From the NCBI GenBank assembly GCA_029567705.1, contig JAKPXC010000053.1:1-40582 (forward strand): 40,582 bases of DNA, in the 5' to 3' direction. The position numbers were made by a program, and so were the translations under genes. This DNA is from Candidatus Cloacimonadota bacterium. GTDB taxonomy: Bacteria; Cloacimonadota; Cloacimonadia; Cloacimonadales; Cloacimonadaceae. How positions within the stretch are numbered: the stretch's first letter is position 1; the number at the start of each line of letters is the position of its first letter. Under the pieces are notes generated by a model, which worked only from the letters and a program-made list of their open reading frames with translations, was not told the DNA's origin and did not search any database. Positions 1 through 8,191 of this stretch are shown here, piece by piece.

Positions 1-2044
1 TATTCTGATCAAAACTATGTGAATCGAGCCAGTCGTACTTGGAGCTACGCAAACCGTAAAGCTCGTGATGGGCTATTGGGGTGGCAGAACTCGATGGAAT
101 AGTGGAAGCGTCTTCCAGACGCTTGGGATTCAAGCTGCAAGATGCAGCTTCTACTATGGGATTTGCTCCCTTGATCATCAGGACTATGGCTGTTCCTTGC
201 ATGATGTCAAAGACATTTTCATCCTTGCCGCCATCGGGTGCTTTCTCCTTCTTGAGAGAGTTTCCGTGCAGATCGAGCACATAAATCTCGTCAAAGGTCT
301 TGAGCAGGCTTTGACGCATCCCTCTGAAGGTGGGATTATCAAGATAGCTGTGATTGGTGATCATACCGACTATGCCCTTACCGGCTTTGTGAATCTTCCA
401 CTGGGCAAAACGCAGGAACTTTACATAATCATCTTGCAACCATTTCGGATTCTTCTCATTCAAGGGATTTGTATCGATAGTGTAATAATCCTGAGCACCA
501 TCCATCTGCGTCTTGAGCAGCTTCTCCGTCCAGTCGTTGTTATTCGAGCTTGCCCCGCTATACGGCGGATTGCCCATAATAACCAGGATAGGGTCCTGAT
601 GTTTTACCTGATTGGCAAGCGTGCATTCTTCCGTAATATCGTGAGTAAAGGGAGTTTCCATCTGGGGAGGTGTATCAGGCTCCAGCGTATTGGAAAGATA
701 GAGCTTGAATCTCTCATCATCCGACATCTCATAGCCGTATTCCGCCAGCAGGTAGCTGATCTTGAGGTGACCCACGGTGTAAGGCGCCATCATCAGTTCT
801 ATGGCGTGAAAGTGCGGCAGGATATGCTCTTTGATCAGCTTGTGGATGCTGCCTTCGCCATATTTGGAGCTGTATTCGCCTATTGCCAGCTTGATCGCTT
901 CAGCAGGGAAGGTAAGGGTTCCGGCAGCCGGATCGAGAATGGTGACCTCGGAAGAGGCAAGCCCATCGGCCAGCCCAAAGTGAGTCTTTAGCAAGCTGTG
1001 AATACTGCGCACGATATAGCGTACCACCGGCTCCGGCGTGTAATAGACACCGCGCTTTTCTCTCAAGCCGGGATCGTATTCAGACAGGAAAGTCTCGTAA
1101 AAGTGGATGATGGGATCGCTGCCTTTGCCTTCCACATAGTAGGCATGCAGGATCTTTTGGATATCCGTGACGCAGAGGATTTCCGCAATATCATCGATCA
1201 AGACCTGCAGCGCTTTGGGCGGCTCTTCATAGGAGATGAATTTGAAGATGCTCTTGAGAATGCCCAGGGTATTGGGGATAAACTTATGAACCAATTCGCG
1301 GTTGAACTCTCCGCTTGATCTGGTGCGGGCGGCAAAGATGCCATAGGTAAGAGTCTGGGCATAGAGATCGGCAAATTGTTCCAGAGTCAGGTTGTTGATC
1401 AGAAGCTTCTTAAATGACTCATAAAAGCCCAAAAGCACCTTCTTGCTTTGCTTTTCCTCTTCGGCAAGCTCCAGGGCGATCACTTCATCGCGCAGGAAAC
1501 TGGTGCGCTTTGCCAAAGCTTTTGCCAAGGCGCGCGGGTCTGTTATGGCAGGCAGCGAAAAGGAGAAATAGCGCTGTAGTAACTGATCGAAATCTTCTGC
1601 CTGCTGCAGGGGCGGCGTCTTTGCCAGGTTTATGGCATTGACCGCTTGTGCAATGGTCACACTTGAGACATAGACCCCGTGCTGATAGAGCCTGAATTCA
1701 TAGAAATTGGTGAGCAGGAGATTGGGGAAGGTGCCCAGATAGCGTTTCAACTGGTCTGTAGTTACGATCTGATCCAGCGAACTGACATGGGGTGCTTTGG
1801 CTTCGATATAGCCGGTGATGTGGTTCTTGCCGTCCCAAACGCGAAAGTCAGGATTACCGGCAGTGGTCGCCTTGGGCAGGATAGTCACAGAGCAGCTTTT
1901 GCTCAGGGTTTCTTTGGCGTAATCCTCTATGAGCTTTGCCAATGAAGGGTAGAAGCTCTCTTCCCGTCCATCGCCTTTGTTCAGGACAGCCTGTAAATCC
2001 TTCAGGTAGTTTGTAAAAAGCTGAGTATTCAATGCACACCTCAT
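1..2044 (-). CDS. Single-chain restriction-modification enzyme: PD-(D/E)XK nuclease fused to N6-adenine DNA methyltransferase (C-terminus beyond window)
   Basis: The minus strand is open from 2044 to the window edge (681 codons). Numbered from ATG 2044, the N-terminus has a PD-(D/E)XK-type nuclease signature, PDF near residue 65 and EAK near 81. A helical connector follows. The methyltransferase core has motif X-like RGVYYTP near 332, motif I DPAAGT near 371 and motif IV NPPY near 492. This order is that of type IIG/IIL and type ISP enzymes, which cut and adenine-methylate DNA with one polypeptide. I see no Walker ATPase between nuclease and methyltransferase, so type IIG-like is favoured over ISP. 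The target-recognition domain should lie beyond the edge. A TTG at 2032 has GAGG 6 nt upstream and may be the real start; ATG 2044 is in frame but has no clear ribosome site. No separate R, M or S gene is in view. Confidence 0.88.
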   Translation of the reverse strand, partial: MRCALNTQLFTNYLKDLQAVLNKGDGREESFYPSLAKLIEDYAKETLSKSCSVTILPKATTAGNPDFRVWDGKNHITGYIEAKAPHVSSLDQIVTTDQLKRYLGTFPNLLLTNFYEFRLYQHGVYVSSVTIAQAVNAINLAKTPPLQQAEDFDQLLQRYFSFSLPAITDPRALAKALAKRTSFLRDEVIALELAEEEKQSKKVLLGFYESFKKLLINNLTLEQFADLYAQTLTYGIFAARTRSSGEFNRELVHKFIPNTLGILKSIFKFISYEEPPKALQVLIDDIAEILCVTDIQKILHAYYVEGKGSDPIIHFYETFLSEYDPGLREKRGVYYTPEPVVRYIVRSIHSLLKTHFGLADGLASSEVTILDPAAGTLTFPAEAIKLAIGEYSSKYGEGSIHKLIKEHILPHFHAIELMMAPYTVGHLKISYLLAEYGYEMSDDERFKLYLSNTLEPDTPPQMETPFTHDITEECTLANQVKHQDPILVIMGNPPYSGASSNNNDWTEKLLKTQMDGAQDYYTIDTNPLNEKNPKWLQDDYVKFLRFAQWKIHKAGKGIVGMITNHSYLDNPTFRGMRQSLLKTFDEIYVLDLHGNSLKKEKAPDGGKDENVFDIMQGTAIVLMIKGANPIVEAASCSLNPKRLEDASTIPSSSATPIAHHELYGLRSSKYDWLDSHSFDQN

Positions 2045-2245
2045 TTCTATAAGTTCATCTCAGTTCAAAGCTATGGTATTAACGAGGGCAGATTTAGTCA
2101 ATAATTTTCTGCCAGGACTTCAGATTATCCATAAAAGTGATACTGCGCTTTTCATCGACAGATTGCATTTTTGGGCGATGGCCTATTCTTCGGCCGGAAC
2201 AGGCCTTGCATCCTGAAGTGGTTTCAGAGGATCGGAAAAAATTCA

Positions 2246-2274
2246 TTGACAGGCTTTCTATCTAATCTTCAATA
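2246..2274 (+). promoter_or_regulatory. Possible promoter upstream of the PAS histidine kinase
   Basis: A perfect TTGACA lies at 2246-2251 in the 249-nt divergent intergenic region, but at 17 nt spacing the -10 candidate (TCAATA, 2269-2274) is poor. The kinase start at 2294 has AAAGGA about 7 nt upstream. Only the -35 match is good. Nothing else clear was found in 2045-2293. Confidence 0.25.
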
Positions 2275-2293
2275 AGTTTTTGAAAGGAATTGT

Positions 2294-3475
2294 ATGAAAA
2301 ACACGATTTACAGAGCTTATGAGAAGGATGGAGCTTGCTCCACGAATCTGCTGTCCCCGGAATTGATGACCAATATTATGCACAATTTGCCTGGGATTGC
2401 CTATCGTTGTATCAACGATGGCGATTGGACTATGCTCTTCCTTTCGGAAGGATGTGTCCAGCTTACCGGCTACAATCCGGAAGAATTGCTTTACAATAGA
2501 GATCTATCCTATGATGATCTGATTGTTCCGGAGGATAGAGAGCTGGTGCGAAAAGCAGTGAACGATTGTGTAGATTTGAAAAGCTGCTTCAAAATGGAGT
2601 ATCGTATCACCCGGAAGGATGGACAGGTTATCTGGGTTTGGGAGCAGGGAGAGCCCGTCTTGGATAAAGGCAAGAAAACCATCTATCTGGATGGATTCAT
2701 TGCCGATATCAACTCCCGTAAGAGGGTAGAGGGTGAGCTTTTAAGCATGAGCGAGGAGCTCCGTCACTACAACAAGCTGAAGGACAAATTCTTTAATATC
2801 ATTGCTCATGATTTGCAGAATCCCATCTATGCGATTATCAGTCTCACGGAGTTCATGCAGGAAAGCCGAGACACGCTCAATCTGGATCAGATTCTGGATT
2901 TCTGTGCCCAGATAAACAGCTCGGCAAACCGCATCAGCGGCCATCTGGATAACCTTCTGGAGTGGGCTAAGATCCAAGCCGGAAAAAAGACGATGCGCTA
3001 CACTCAGATCAAGCTGGCCAAGCTGGTGGACGAAGTATTGGATTCTCTCAGACGTCAGACGATTGACAAACAAATACGTTATGAACTTTCCATAGATCCG
3101 GAATTCAAGCTCTATACGGATCTGCGTATCATCAGCTCCATCTTGAGAAACCTGATTTCCAATGCCTTGAAGTACTCAGATCAAGGGAAAAGTGTGAGGA
3201 TCAAAGCTTGGATGGAGAGAGAATATGCCTTTATTCAAGTGGAAGATCAGGGAATCGGTATGCCTCGGTCTATGGTGAATAAGATTGCCCAGGGTGAGTT
3301 CACTGAAAACCGCATAGGCACAGCGCACGAAACGGGAAATGGGATGGGTCTGGCTTTGGTGGCTACCTACATCAGACAATTGGGTGGCAAGCTTGAATTG
3401 GAGAGCAAGGTAAATCGCGGAACAACCGCCCTGGTTATGATTCCGCGTAATGAGATGATGTCTGCCCTGACGTGA
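2294..3475 (+). CDS. Cytoplasmic PAS-domain sensor histidine kinase
   Basis: This 393-residue protein has no signal peptide or membrane segment. Residues about 28-143 form a PAS fold of the PAS_3 kind (the NLPGIAYRC and FLSEGCVQLTGY stretches are typical), followed by a short linker and a HisKA dimerisation/phosphoacceptor helix with the H-box IIAHDLQNP, phosphoacceptor His172. The ATPase domain has an N-box (LRNLISNALKYS, Asn near 290), G1 (DQGIGM, Asp318) and G2 (GNGMGLAL near 348). All catalytic boxes look intact, so an active autokinase sensing a soluble signal is expected. No response regulator is adjacent. It is followed after 122 nt by ptsN, and whether the two are functionally linked is unknown. 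Confidence 0.93.
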   Translation: MKNTIYRAYEKDGACSTNLLSPELMTNIMHNLPGIAYRCINDGDWTMLFLSEGCVQLTGYNPEELLYNRDLSYDDLIVPEDRELVRKAVNDCVDLKSCFKMEYRITRKDGQVIWVWEQGEPVLDKGKKTIYLDGFIADINSRKRVEGELLSMSEELRHYNKLKDKFFNIIAHDLQNPIYAIISLTEFMQESRDTLNLDQILDFCAQINSSANRISGHLDNLLEWAKIQAGKKTMRYTQIKLAKLVDEVLDSLRRQTIDKQIRYELSIDPEFKLYTDLRIISSILRNLISNALKYSDQGKSVRIKAWMEREYAFIQVEDQGIGMPRSMVNKIAQGEFTENRIGTAHETGNGMGLALVATYIRQLGGKLELESKVNRGTTALVMIPRNEMMSALT

Positions 3476-3533
3476 TGTTTTGGATTGTATATCCCTACCC
3501 ATGGCACTTTGAGGGAGGTGCCGTGAAAAGTGG

Positions 3534-3562
3534 TTGACGTGAGAGCCTGTGGGAAAAAGAAT
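3534..3562 (+). promoter_or_regulatory. Possible promoter before ptsN
   Basis: TTGACG (3534-3539) and AAGAAT (3557-3562) are separated by 17 nt and end 35 nt before the ptsN start. An 8-bp stem with one G-T pair (CATGGCAC with GTGCCGTG) lies just upstream without a T-run, so it is not a convincing terminator. Both boxes are imperfect. Confidence 0.28.
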
Positions 3563-3597
3563 GACCAACCTAGTAATATCATAATGATGGTGAGACA

Positions 3598-4071
3598 ATG
3601 AATGTGTTATTTCACTCTGACTTGATCAGGATAGTCGATCACTTCGACACCAAGAAAGACTGCCTGAACTATATGGTCAACATGCTTTCGGAAAGCGGGT
3701 GCCTGCTGTTTCCGGATCGTTTTGCTGCCGCTGTGAAAGGCAGAGAGGAGATTATGAGCACCGGGATTGGTAGAGAAGTGGCGATCCCTCATGCCAGAGA
3801 TCTCACCGTGTCTTGTCTCAAGATAGCAGTATGTTTGATCAGATCCCCCCTGGAATTTGTATCTATGGATGACCTCCCGGTGCGGATTGTTTTTATGATT
3901 GCTGTACCCCAAAACTCCAATAAAGAATATATGAAGATCCTGCGCTCGCTCTCGGAGTATCTGCGCGGGGATGAAGCCCGGGCAGAACTGCTCGGTTCAC
4001 AGGATGAAGAGGAGCTCTTTACCAATGTTAAAAAGATTGAAGCGTCCATACTTACTGTGTTGGGCTCTTAG
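3598..4071 (+). CDS. ptsN: PTS EIIA-type regulatory protein (PtsN/EIIA-Ntr-like)
   Basis: The 157-residue protein matches the length and layout of fructose/nitrogen-type EIIA domains. The central GREEIMSTGIG...AIPHAR block is the family signature around the phosphorylatable His, here His65, followed by the usual hydrophobic strand and VRIVFMIAVP. EIIA-Ntr proteins accept phosphate from a HPr/NPr relay and usually regulate potassium, nitrogen or envelope processes rather than transport sugar. No EIIB/EIIC permease is nearby, which favours a regulatory role. The 3' end overlaps the probable start of the next gene by 47 nt, suggesting co-transcription and coupled translation. Confidence 0.9.
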   Translation: MNVLFHSDLIRIVDHFDTKKDCLNYMVNMLSESGCLLFPDRFAAAVKGREEIMSTGIGREVAIPHARDLTVSCLKIAVCLIRSPLEFVSMDDLPVRIVFMIAVPQNSNKEYMKILRSLSEYLRGDEARAELLGSQDEEELFTNVKKIEASILTVLGS

Positions 4072-4987
4072 CTTTCTGCTGCTAAGCCCGCTTGCCGCAA
4101 TCAACGAAGATGCCGGGACAACCGGTTTTGGCCCTCTGAAGATCACGATGGCTGCCAGAGCTGAAGCTTTGGCGGGTGCTCAGATGGGCTTGGTTCAAAA
4201 TCCCGAAGGGATGCAGTTCAATCCGGCCTCCATTATCCGGCTTTCTTCTTCGGAAATCTCTACCACATATATCAATCATTTTGTGGATACTCAAGGCGGG
4301 GCTCTGCAGGCTGTCTATGCCAAAGATCCTTTTATTGCCTGGGGTTTCATGCTGAAGTATATGAATTTCGGTTCCATGGAACGAACCGAGATTTCTCCCG
4401 GAGGAGATATGATTGAAACAGGAGAGACTTTTGGAGCGCAGAACCTGATAGCCTCGGTGAGCATGGCTCGTTTTGTGAGCCCCATGATTGATCTGGGTGG
4501 ATCGGTAAAAATGGTCTATGATCAGATTGATGGACAATCCGCCTCGGCTGTGATGCTGGATGCCGGCTTGATCCATCATCCTGCCAATCAGAAGATCAAA
4601 GTGGGCGTAGGCTTCCGCAATCTGGGCTTCCAGCTCAGCAGTTACACAGAAAGTTCTTACAAAGAATCTCTTCCCTTCACTTTTGCCGGAGGCATAACCT
4701 ATCAGCCGAATGACAAGCTTTTGGGTAGCTTCGATATCAGTAAAAGTACCGGAGAAAATCTGGTTGGCGCTTTGGGAGCCGAATACAGGCTTTATCCCAG
4801 TTTCTCTCTGCGGGGCGGATATCGCACCGATGGCCGGGATGGCGATGTGGGTGGTGATTGGGGCTGGTCTTCCGGATTATCTCTGGGAGCCGGATGGTCT
4901 TGGAATAACTACAATCTTTCATACAGTCTAAGCTCCTCGGGGGATCTGGGAATGGTCAATCAGTTGAGCTTGAATTACAAGTTCTAG
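4025..4987 (+). CDS. PorV/PorQ-family outer-membrane protein
   Basis: I chose ATG 4025 because it gives a classical signal peptide (MLKRLKRPYLLCWALSFLLL...) and has GAGGAG about 10 nt upstream; an in-frame ATG at 3971 would add 18 non-hydrophobic residues inside ptsN. The 320-residue product starts after the signal with GFGPLKITMAARAEALAGA and then FNPASI, the pattern of PorV/PorQ (FadL-like) proteins. The rest alternates short amphipathic strands and ends in an aromatic residue (LSLNYKF), as beta-barrels do. In type IX secretion PorV carries cargo to the sortase and PorQ is a related accessory. The cargo is unknown here, since the neighbours are ptsN and glyS. A second paralogue lies at 20263-21291. 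Confidence 0.8.
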   Translation: MLKRLKRPYLLCWALSFLLLSPLAAINEDAGTTGFGPLKITMAARAEALAGAQMGLVQNPEGMQFNPASIIRLSSSEISTTYINHFVDTQGGALQAVYAKDPFIAWGFMLKYMNFGSMERTEISPGGDMIETGETFGAQNLIASVSMARFVSPMIDLGGSVKMVYDQIDGQSASAVMLDAGLIHHPANQKIKVGVGFRNLGFQLSSYTESSYKESLPFTFAGGITYQPNDKLLGSFDISKSTGENLVGALGAEYRLYPSFSLRGGYRTDGRDGDVGGDWGWSSGLSLGAGWSWNNYNLSYSLSSSGDLGMVNQLSLNYKF

Positions 4988-5017
4988 CCCTGATATCAGG
5001 GAATCAACGAGGATTTT

Positions 5018-7120
5018 TTGGAAAAAGCAGATTTATTGATAGAACTCGGAGTCGAAGAGCTGCCGGCAGACAGCATAGAACCGGCAGCAGCGTTTCTAAA
5101 GGACAGTTTTGAAAAGATGCTCTCCGCAGCATCACTTAATCGGGAAGAGCTAATCACTGCTTCCACACCCAGGCGGCTTACAATGATCTGTAGGGGTTTG
5201 GATCTTAATCAGGCAGATCGGGTACTGCATAAGACAGGCCCTGCTAAAAGTATCTGTTTCGATGCTTCGGGCAATCCCTGTCCCGCTCTGTTGGGCTTTT
5301 TAAAAAAGAACCAGGCCGAGCTTCATGACCTGAGCTACGAGAGCAATGAGCGTGGAGAGTTTGTGGCTCTGGACCAGCAGATCAAGGGCAGTCCCAGTTC
5401 AGAACTTATCAAATCCTGGCTCATAGGCGTCATCAATCAGATACCATTTCCGAAGAAAATGGTTTGGAATGGTTCAAAACTGGGCTTCATCCGTCCCTTG
5501 CGTTGGATATTGGCATTGTGGAACAATGCTGTCCTGCCTGTGGAGTGTTATGGCCTGAAGGCTGGGAAATGGAGCTATGGAAACCGCTACCTGGGCTTGG
5601 AAAACAAGCTTGAGATAAGCTTGGAAGAATACTTTGCCAAGCTGCAGGCGGCTTCTGTAATTGCAGATCGAGCCCAGCGCAAAGAAATGCTGATCCAAGG
5701 GCTCAAAGAGGTATTTCCTCCGGAATCAGGTTTGGAAGTGGTGGAAGATCCCAGGTTGGTGGAAACCGTGACAGATCTGGTGGAGTATCCCACTGCCGTG
5801 GTGGCGGAGTTTGAGCCTGCCTATCTGGAGCTTCCAGAGAAGATCATCATCTCCACTATCAGTCAAAACCAAAAGTATTTTTCTGTGCAGGATACCAAGA
5901 GCGGGAAGCTCTCCAATAAGTTTGTCTTTATCTCCAATGGAGATCCGGCAGCATCCGAGATTATCCGGCTGGGAAATGAGAAAGTGGTGAGAGCCCGTTT
6001 AGCCGATGCGTTGTGGTACTATAGGGAAGACACGGCTCAACCTCTGGAGAGCTATGTTCCCAAGCTGGAGACGGTGGTGTTTCAATCCAAGCTTGGCACC
6101 ATCAAGGCCAAGGCAGTCCGGATTCAGGAACTAAGCGTTTATCTTGCCGGGCTCCTGGGTTTGGATGAGGACTCCACTATAAAAGCCCGTCGTGCTGCAC
6201 AGCTCTGCAAAGCTGATCTGGTCACAACTATGTTGGGAGAGAAGGAATTTACCAAGCTTCAGGGTTATATCGGTATGCACTATGCTTTGGCATCCGGAGA
6301 GGATACAGAAGTGGCAGAAGCCATTTATGAACATTATATGCCCAGAGGCGAGCGTGACTCTCTACCCGGAACTTTAACCGGTGCTATTGTGGCTGTGGCA
6401 GATAAATTGGATACCATCTGCGGAATCTTTTCCGTGGGGCTGATTCCCACCGGTTCAGGAGATCCTTTTGCCCTGCGTCGGGCTGCTAACGGTATCTATA
6501 GTATAGTGGTGGATAGGGCTTGGAATCTTGATCTCGATAATCTGACCGATTTTAGTCTATCACTTCTGCAACGTGATGCCGGGATCAATCTGGAAGCAAG
6601 AAAGCAGATTCTCAGCTTCCTGAAACAACGGCTCAGTTCTTTCCAAAAAGCAGAGAAGCTGGATTATGACGTGATAGATAGCGTTCTGCAGCTTGACAAC
6701 TACAACTATGTTGATCTCCTGAAACGGGCTGAAGCTATTCAAGCCATTCGCCAGCAGGAGAGTTTCATCAAGCTGGTGATCGGTTTTAAACGTGTTTCAA
6801 ACATCATAGCCGCAGAAAAGGAATTCAATCCACTGCAAGATACACTTCTGGAGAATGCAGCGGAGAAAGAATTGGCATCCGGTTTAAAAGTACTGACCGG
6901 GCACCTGGATAGATTCCTGGCGTCTCAGGACTATCATGAAGCCATCAGATATCTGGTGGAGTATGGAAAGCTGATAGATAGCTTTTTTGATCAGGTTCTG
7001 GTGAATGTGGAAGATATCATTCTGCGAAAGAACCGTTACGCACTATTGAGCCTGATCAGGGCGGAATTTCTGAGGCTCGCAGATATCTCGGTTCTGGTGG
7101 TGGAGCAGACAAAAACCTAG
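5018..7120 (+). CDS. glyS: Glycyl-tRNA synthetase beta subunit
   Basis: The 700-residue product has the normal length of bacterial GlyS. It opens with LLIELGVEELPA, the hallmark N-terminus, carries the internal HD-like region, and ends with the anticodon-binding segment (FFDQVLVNVEDIILRKNRYALL). GlyS works with the catalytic alpha subunit GlyQ in an alpha2beta2 enzyme that charges tRNA-Gly. The start is TTG 5018, with GAGGA 5-6 nt upstream and no better in-frame ATG near it. glyQ, often directly upstream of glyS, is not in this window; a PorV-like gene sits there instead. It is probably co-transcribed with the flanking genes. Confidence 0.97.
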   Translation: MEKADLLIELGVEELPADSIEPAAAFLKDSFEKMLSAASLNREELITASTPRRLTMICRGLDLNQADRVLHKTGPAKSICFDASGNPCPALLGFLKKNQAELHDLSYESNERGEFVALDQQIKGSPSSELIKSWLIGVINQIPFPKKMVWNGSKLGFIRPLRWILALWNNAVLPVECYGLKAGKWSYGNRYLGLENKLEISLEEYFAKLQAASVIADRAQRKEMLIQGLKEVFPPESGLEVVEDPRLVETVTDLVEYPTAVVAEFEPAYLELPEKIIISTISQNQKYFSVQDTKSGKLSNKFVFISNGDPAASEIIRLGNEKVVRARLADALWYYREDTAQPLESYVPKLETVVFQSKLGTIKAKAVRIQELSVYLAGLLGLDEDSTIKARRAAQLCKADLVTTMLGEKEFTKLQGYIGMHYALASGEDTEVAEAIYEHYMPRGERDSLPGTLTGAIVAVADKLDTICGIFSVGLIPTGSGDPFALRRAANGIYSIVVDRAWNLDLDNLTDFSLSLLQRDAGINLEARKQILSFLKQRLSSFQKAEKLDYDVIDSVLQLDNYNYVDLLKRAEAIQAIRQQESFIKLVIGFKRVSNIIAAEKEFNPLQDTLLENAAEKELASGLKVLTGHLDRFLASQDYHEAIRYLVEYGKLIDSFFDQVLVNVEDIILRKNRYALLSLIRAEFLRLADISVLVVEQTKT

Positions 7121-7126
7121 ATAGTG

Positions 7127-7144
7127 GCAGGGAGGAATCCCTGC
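7127..7144 (+). other. Intercistronic hairpin between glyS and pta
   Basis: GCAGGGA and TCCCTGC form a perfect 7-bp stem closed by a GGAA tetraloop, 7 nt after the glyS stop. No T-run follows, so it is more likely an RNA-processing or stabilising stem than an intrinsic terminator. Confidence 0.45.
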
Positions 7145-7181
7145 TGATTTGAATAGATTATCAAACATTATGGAGTTATAA

Positions 7182-8168
7182 ATGGATATTATCAGCAGCC
7201 TTAAACAAAGAGCTCTGGCAAAAAGAGGAACTATCGTACTTCCGGAAGCCTTCGACCGTCGAACCCTGGAAGCTGCCCAGAAAATCTTGGCTGAAAAAAT
7301 GGCCAAGGTTATCCTATTGGGAAATCCTGTTCAGGTGAATGCCGATGCCGCCAAGTGGGGTGTGAATCTTGAGGGTGCAGAGATCATCAATCCCGAATCC
7401 GATGAGAAGATTGGCGAGTATGCCGCTTGGTTCTATGAGAAGCGTAAAGCCAAAGGTGTCACTGAAGAGCAGGCAGCACAAACGGTAAGACAAGGCCTGT
7501 TTTTTGGAGCGCTGCTTGTGAAGTTTGGCAGAGCCTCCGGAATGGTTGCCGGCGCTGCCAACACCACTGCTGATGTGTTAAGGGCTGCTTTGCAGGTGGT
7601 GGGAGTCAAAGCTGGACTCAAGACCGTCTCGAGCTGTTTTATCATGGTGATGCCGGATTACATGGGCGAAGAACGCACCATGCTCTTTGCGGATTGTGCG
7701 GTAGTGCCCAATCCGGATTCGGAGCAACTGGCAGATATAGCCATGAGCACTGCCTTCACGCATCGTGCCATATTGGGGGAAGAACCCAAGGTTGCCATGC
7801 TGTCTTTCTCCACCAAAGGAAGTGCCGAACATGAGCTGGTGGACAAAGTAAGATCCGCTATCAGTATAATGAAGGAACGTGGGGCAGATTTTGACTTTGA
7901 TGGAGAGTTACAGCTCGATGCAGCCATCGTACCCAAAGTTGCTGCCAGCAAAGCACCGGGGAGTTCTGTAGCAGGAGCTGCCAATACTCTCATATTCCCC
8001 GATCTGCAAAGTGGGAACATAGGCTACAAAATCGCACAGAGAATAGGTAAGGCGGAAGCCATCGGTCCTATCATCCAGGGCCTGGCTGCACCCATTTGTG
8101 ACCTCTCCAGAGGTTGCTCTACTGAGGATATTGTAAACACCACCGTTCTTGTGCTTCTGATGTCTTAA
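7182..8168 (+). CDS. pta: Phosphate acetyltransferase
   Basis: The 328-residue single-domain protein matches the short (about 330-residue) class of Pta that lacks the N-terminal DRTGG regulatory region of enteric enzymes. Recognisable family blocks are TIVLPEAFDRRTLEAA at the N-terminus, GMVAGAANTTADVLRAALQ in the middle and NTLIFPDLQSGNIGYK near the C-terminus. It interconverts acetyl-CoA and acetyl-phosphate, and with acetate kinase gives ATP in fermentation. The acetate kinase gene is not in the window. The start has GGAG about 6 nt upstream. Phosphate butyryltransferase is a related alternative, but these blocks favour Pta. With the next gene it fits an amino-acid-fermenting metabolism. 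Confidence 0.93.
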   Translation: MDIISSLKQRALAKRGTIVLPEAFDRRTLEAAQKILAEKMAKVILLGNPVQVNADAAKWGVNLEGAEIINPESDEKIGEYAAWFYEKRKAKGVTEEQAAQTVRQGLFFGALLVKFGRASGMVAGAANTTADVLRAALQVVGVKAGLKTVSSCFIMVMPDYMGEERTMLFADCAVVPNPDSEQLADIAMSTAFTHRAILGEEPKVAMLSFSTKGSAEHELVDKVRSAISIMKERGADFDFDGELQLDAAIVPKVAASKAPGSSVAGAANTLIFPDLQSGNIGYKIAQRIGKAEAIGPIIQGLAAPICDLSRGCSTEDIVNTTVLVLLMS

Positions 8169-8191
8169 TAAAAAAGAATAGGAGATATATC

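Noticed and set aside
65-1318. Long open frames on the plus strand over the restriction-modification gene
   Set aside because: They are antisense shadows; the minus-strand frame has nuclease and methyltransferase motifs throughout and is unbroken.
2271-2283. TAAGTTTTTG near the kinase start and TAAGTTTTTCG at 11721, resembling the Bacteroidota -7 box TAnnTTTG
   Set aside because: Spacing to the starts is inconsistent and one copy is the T-run of a hairpin, so I do not call promoters from it.
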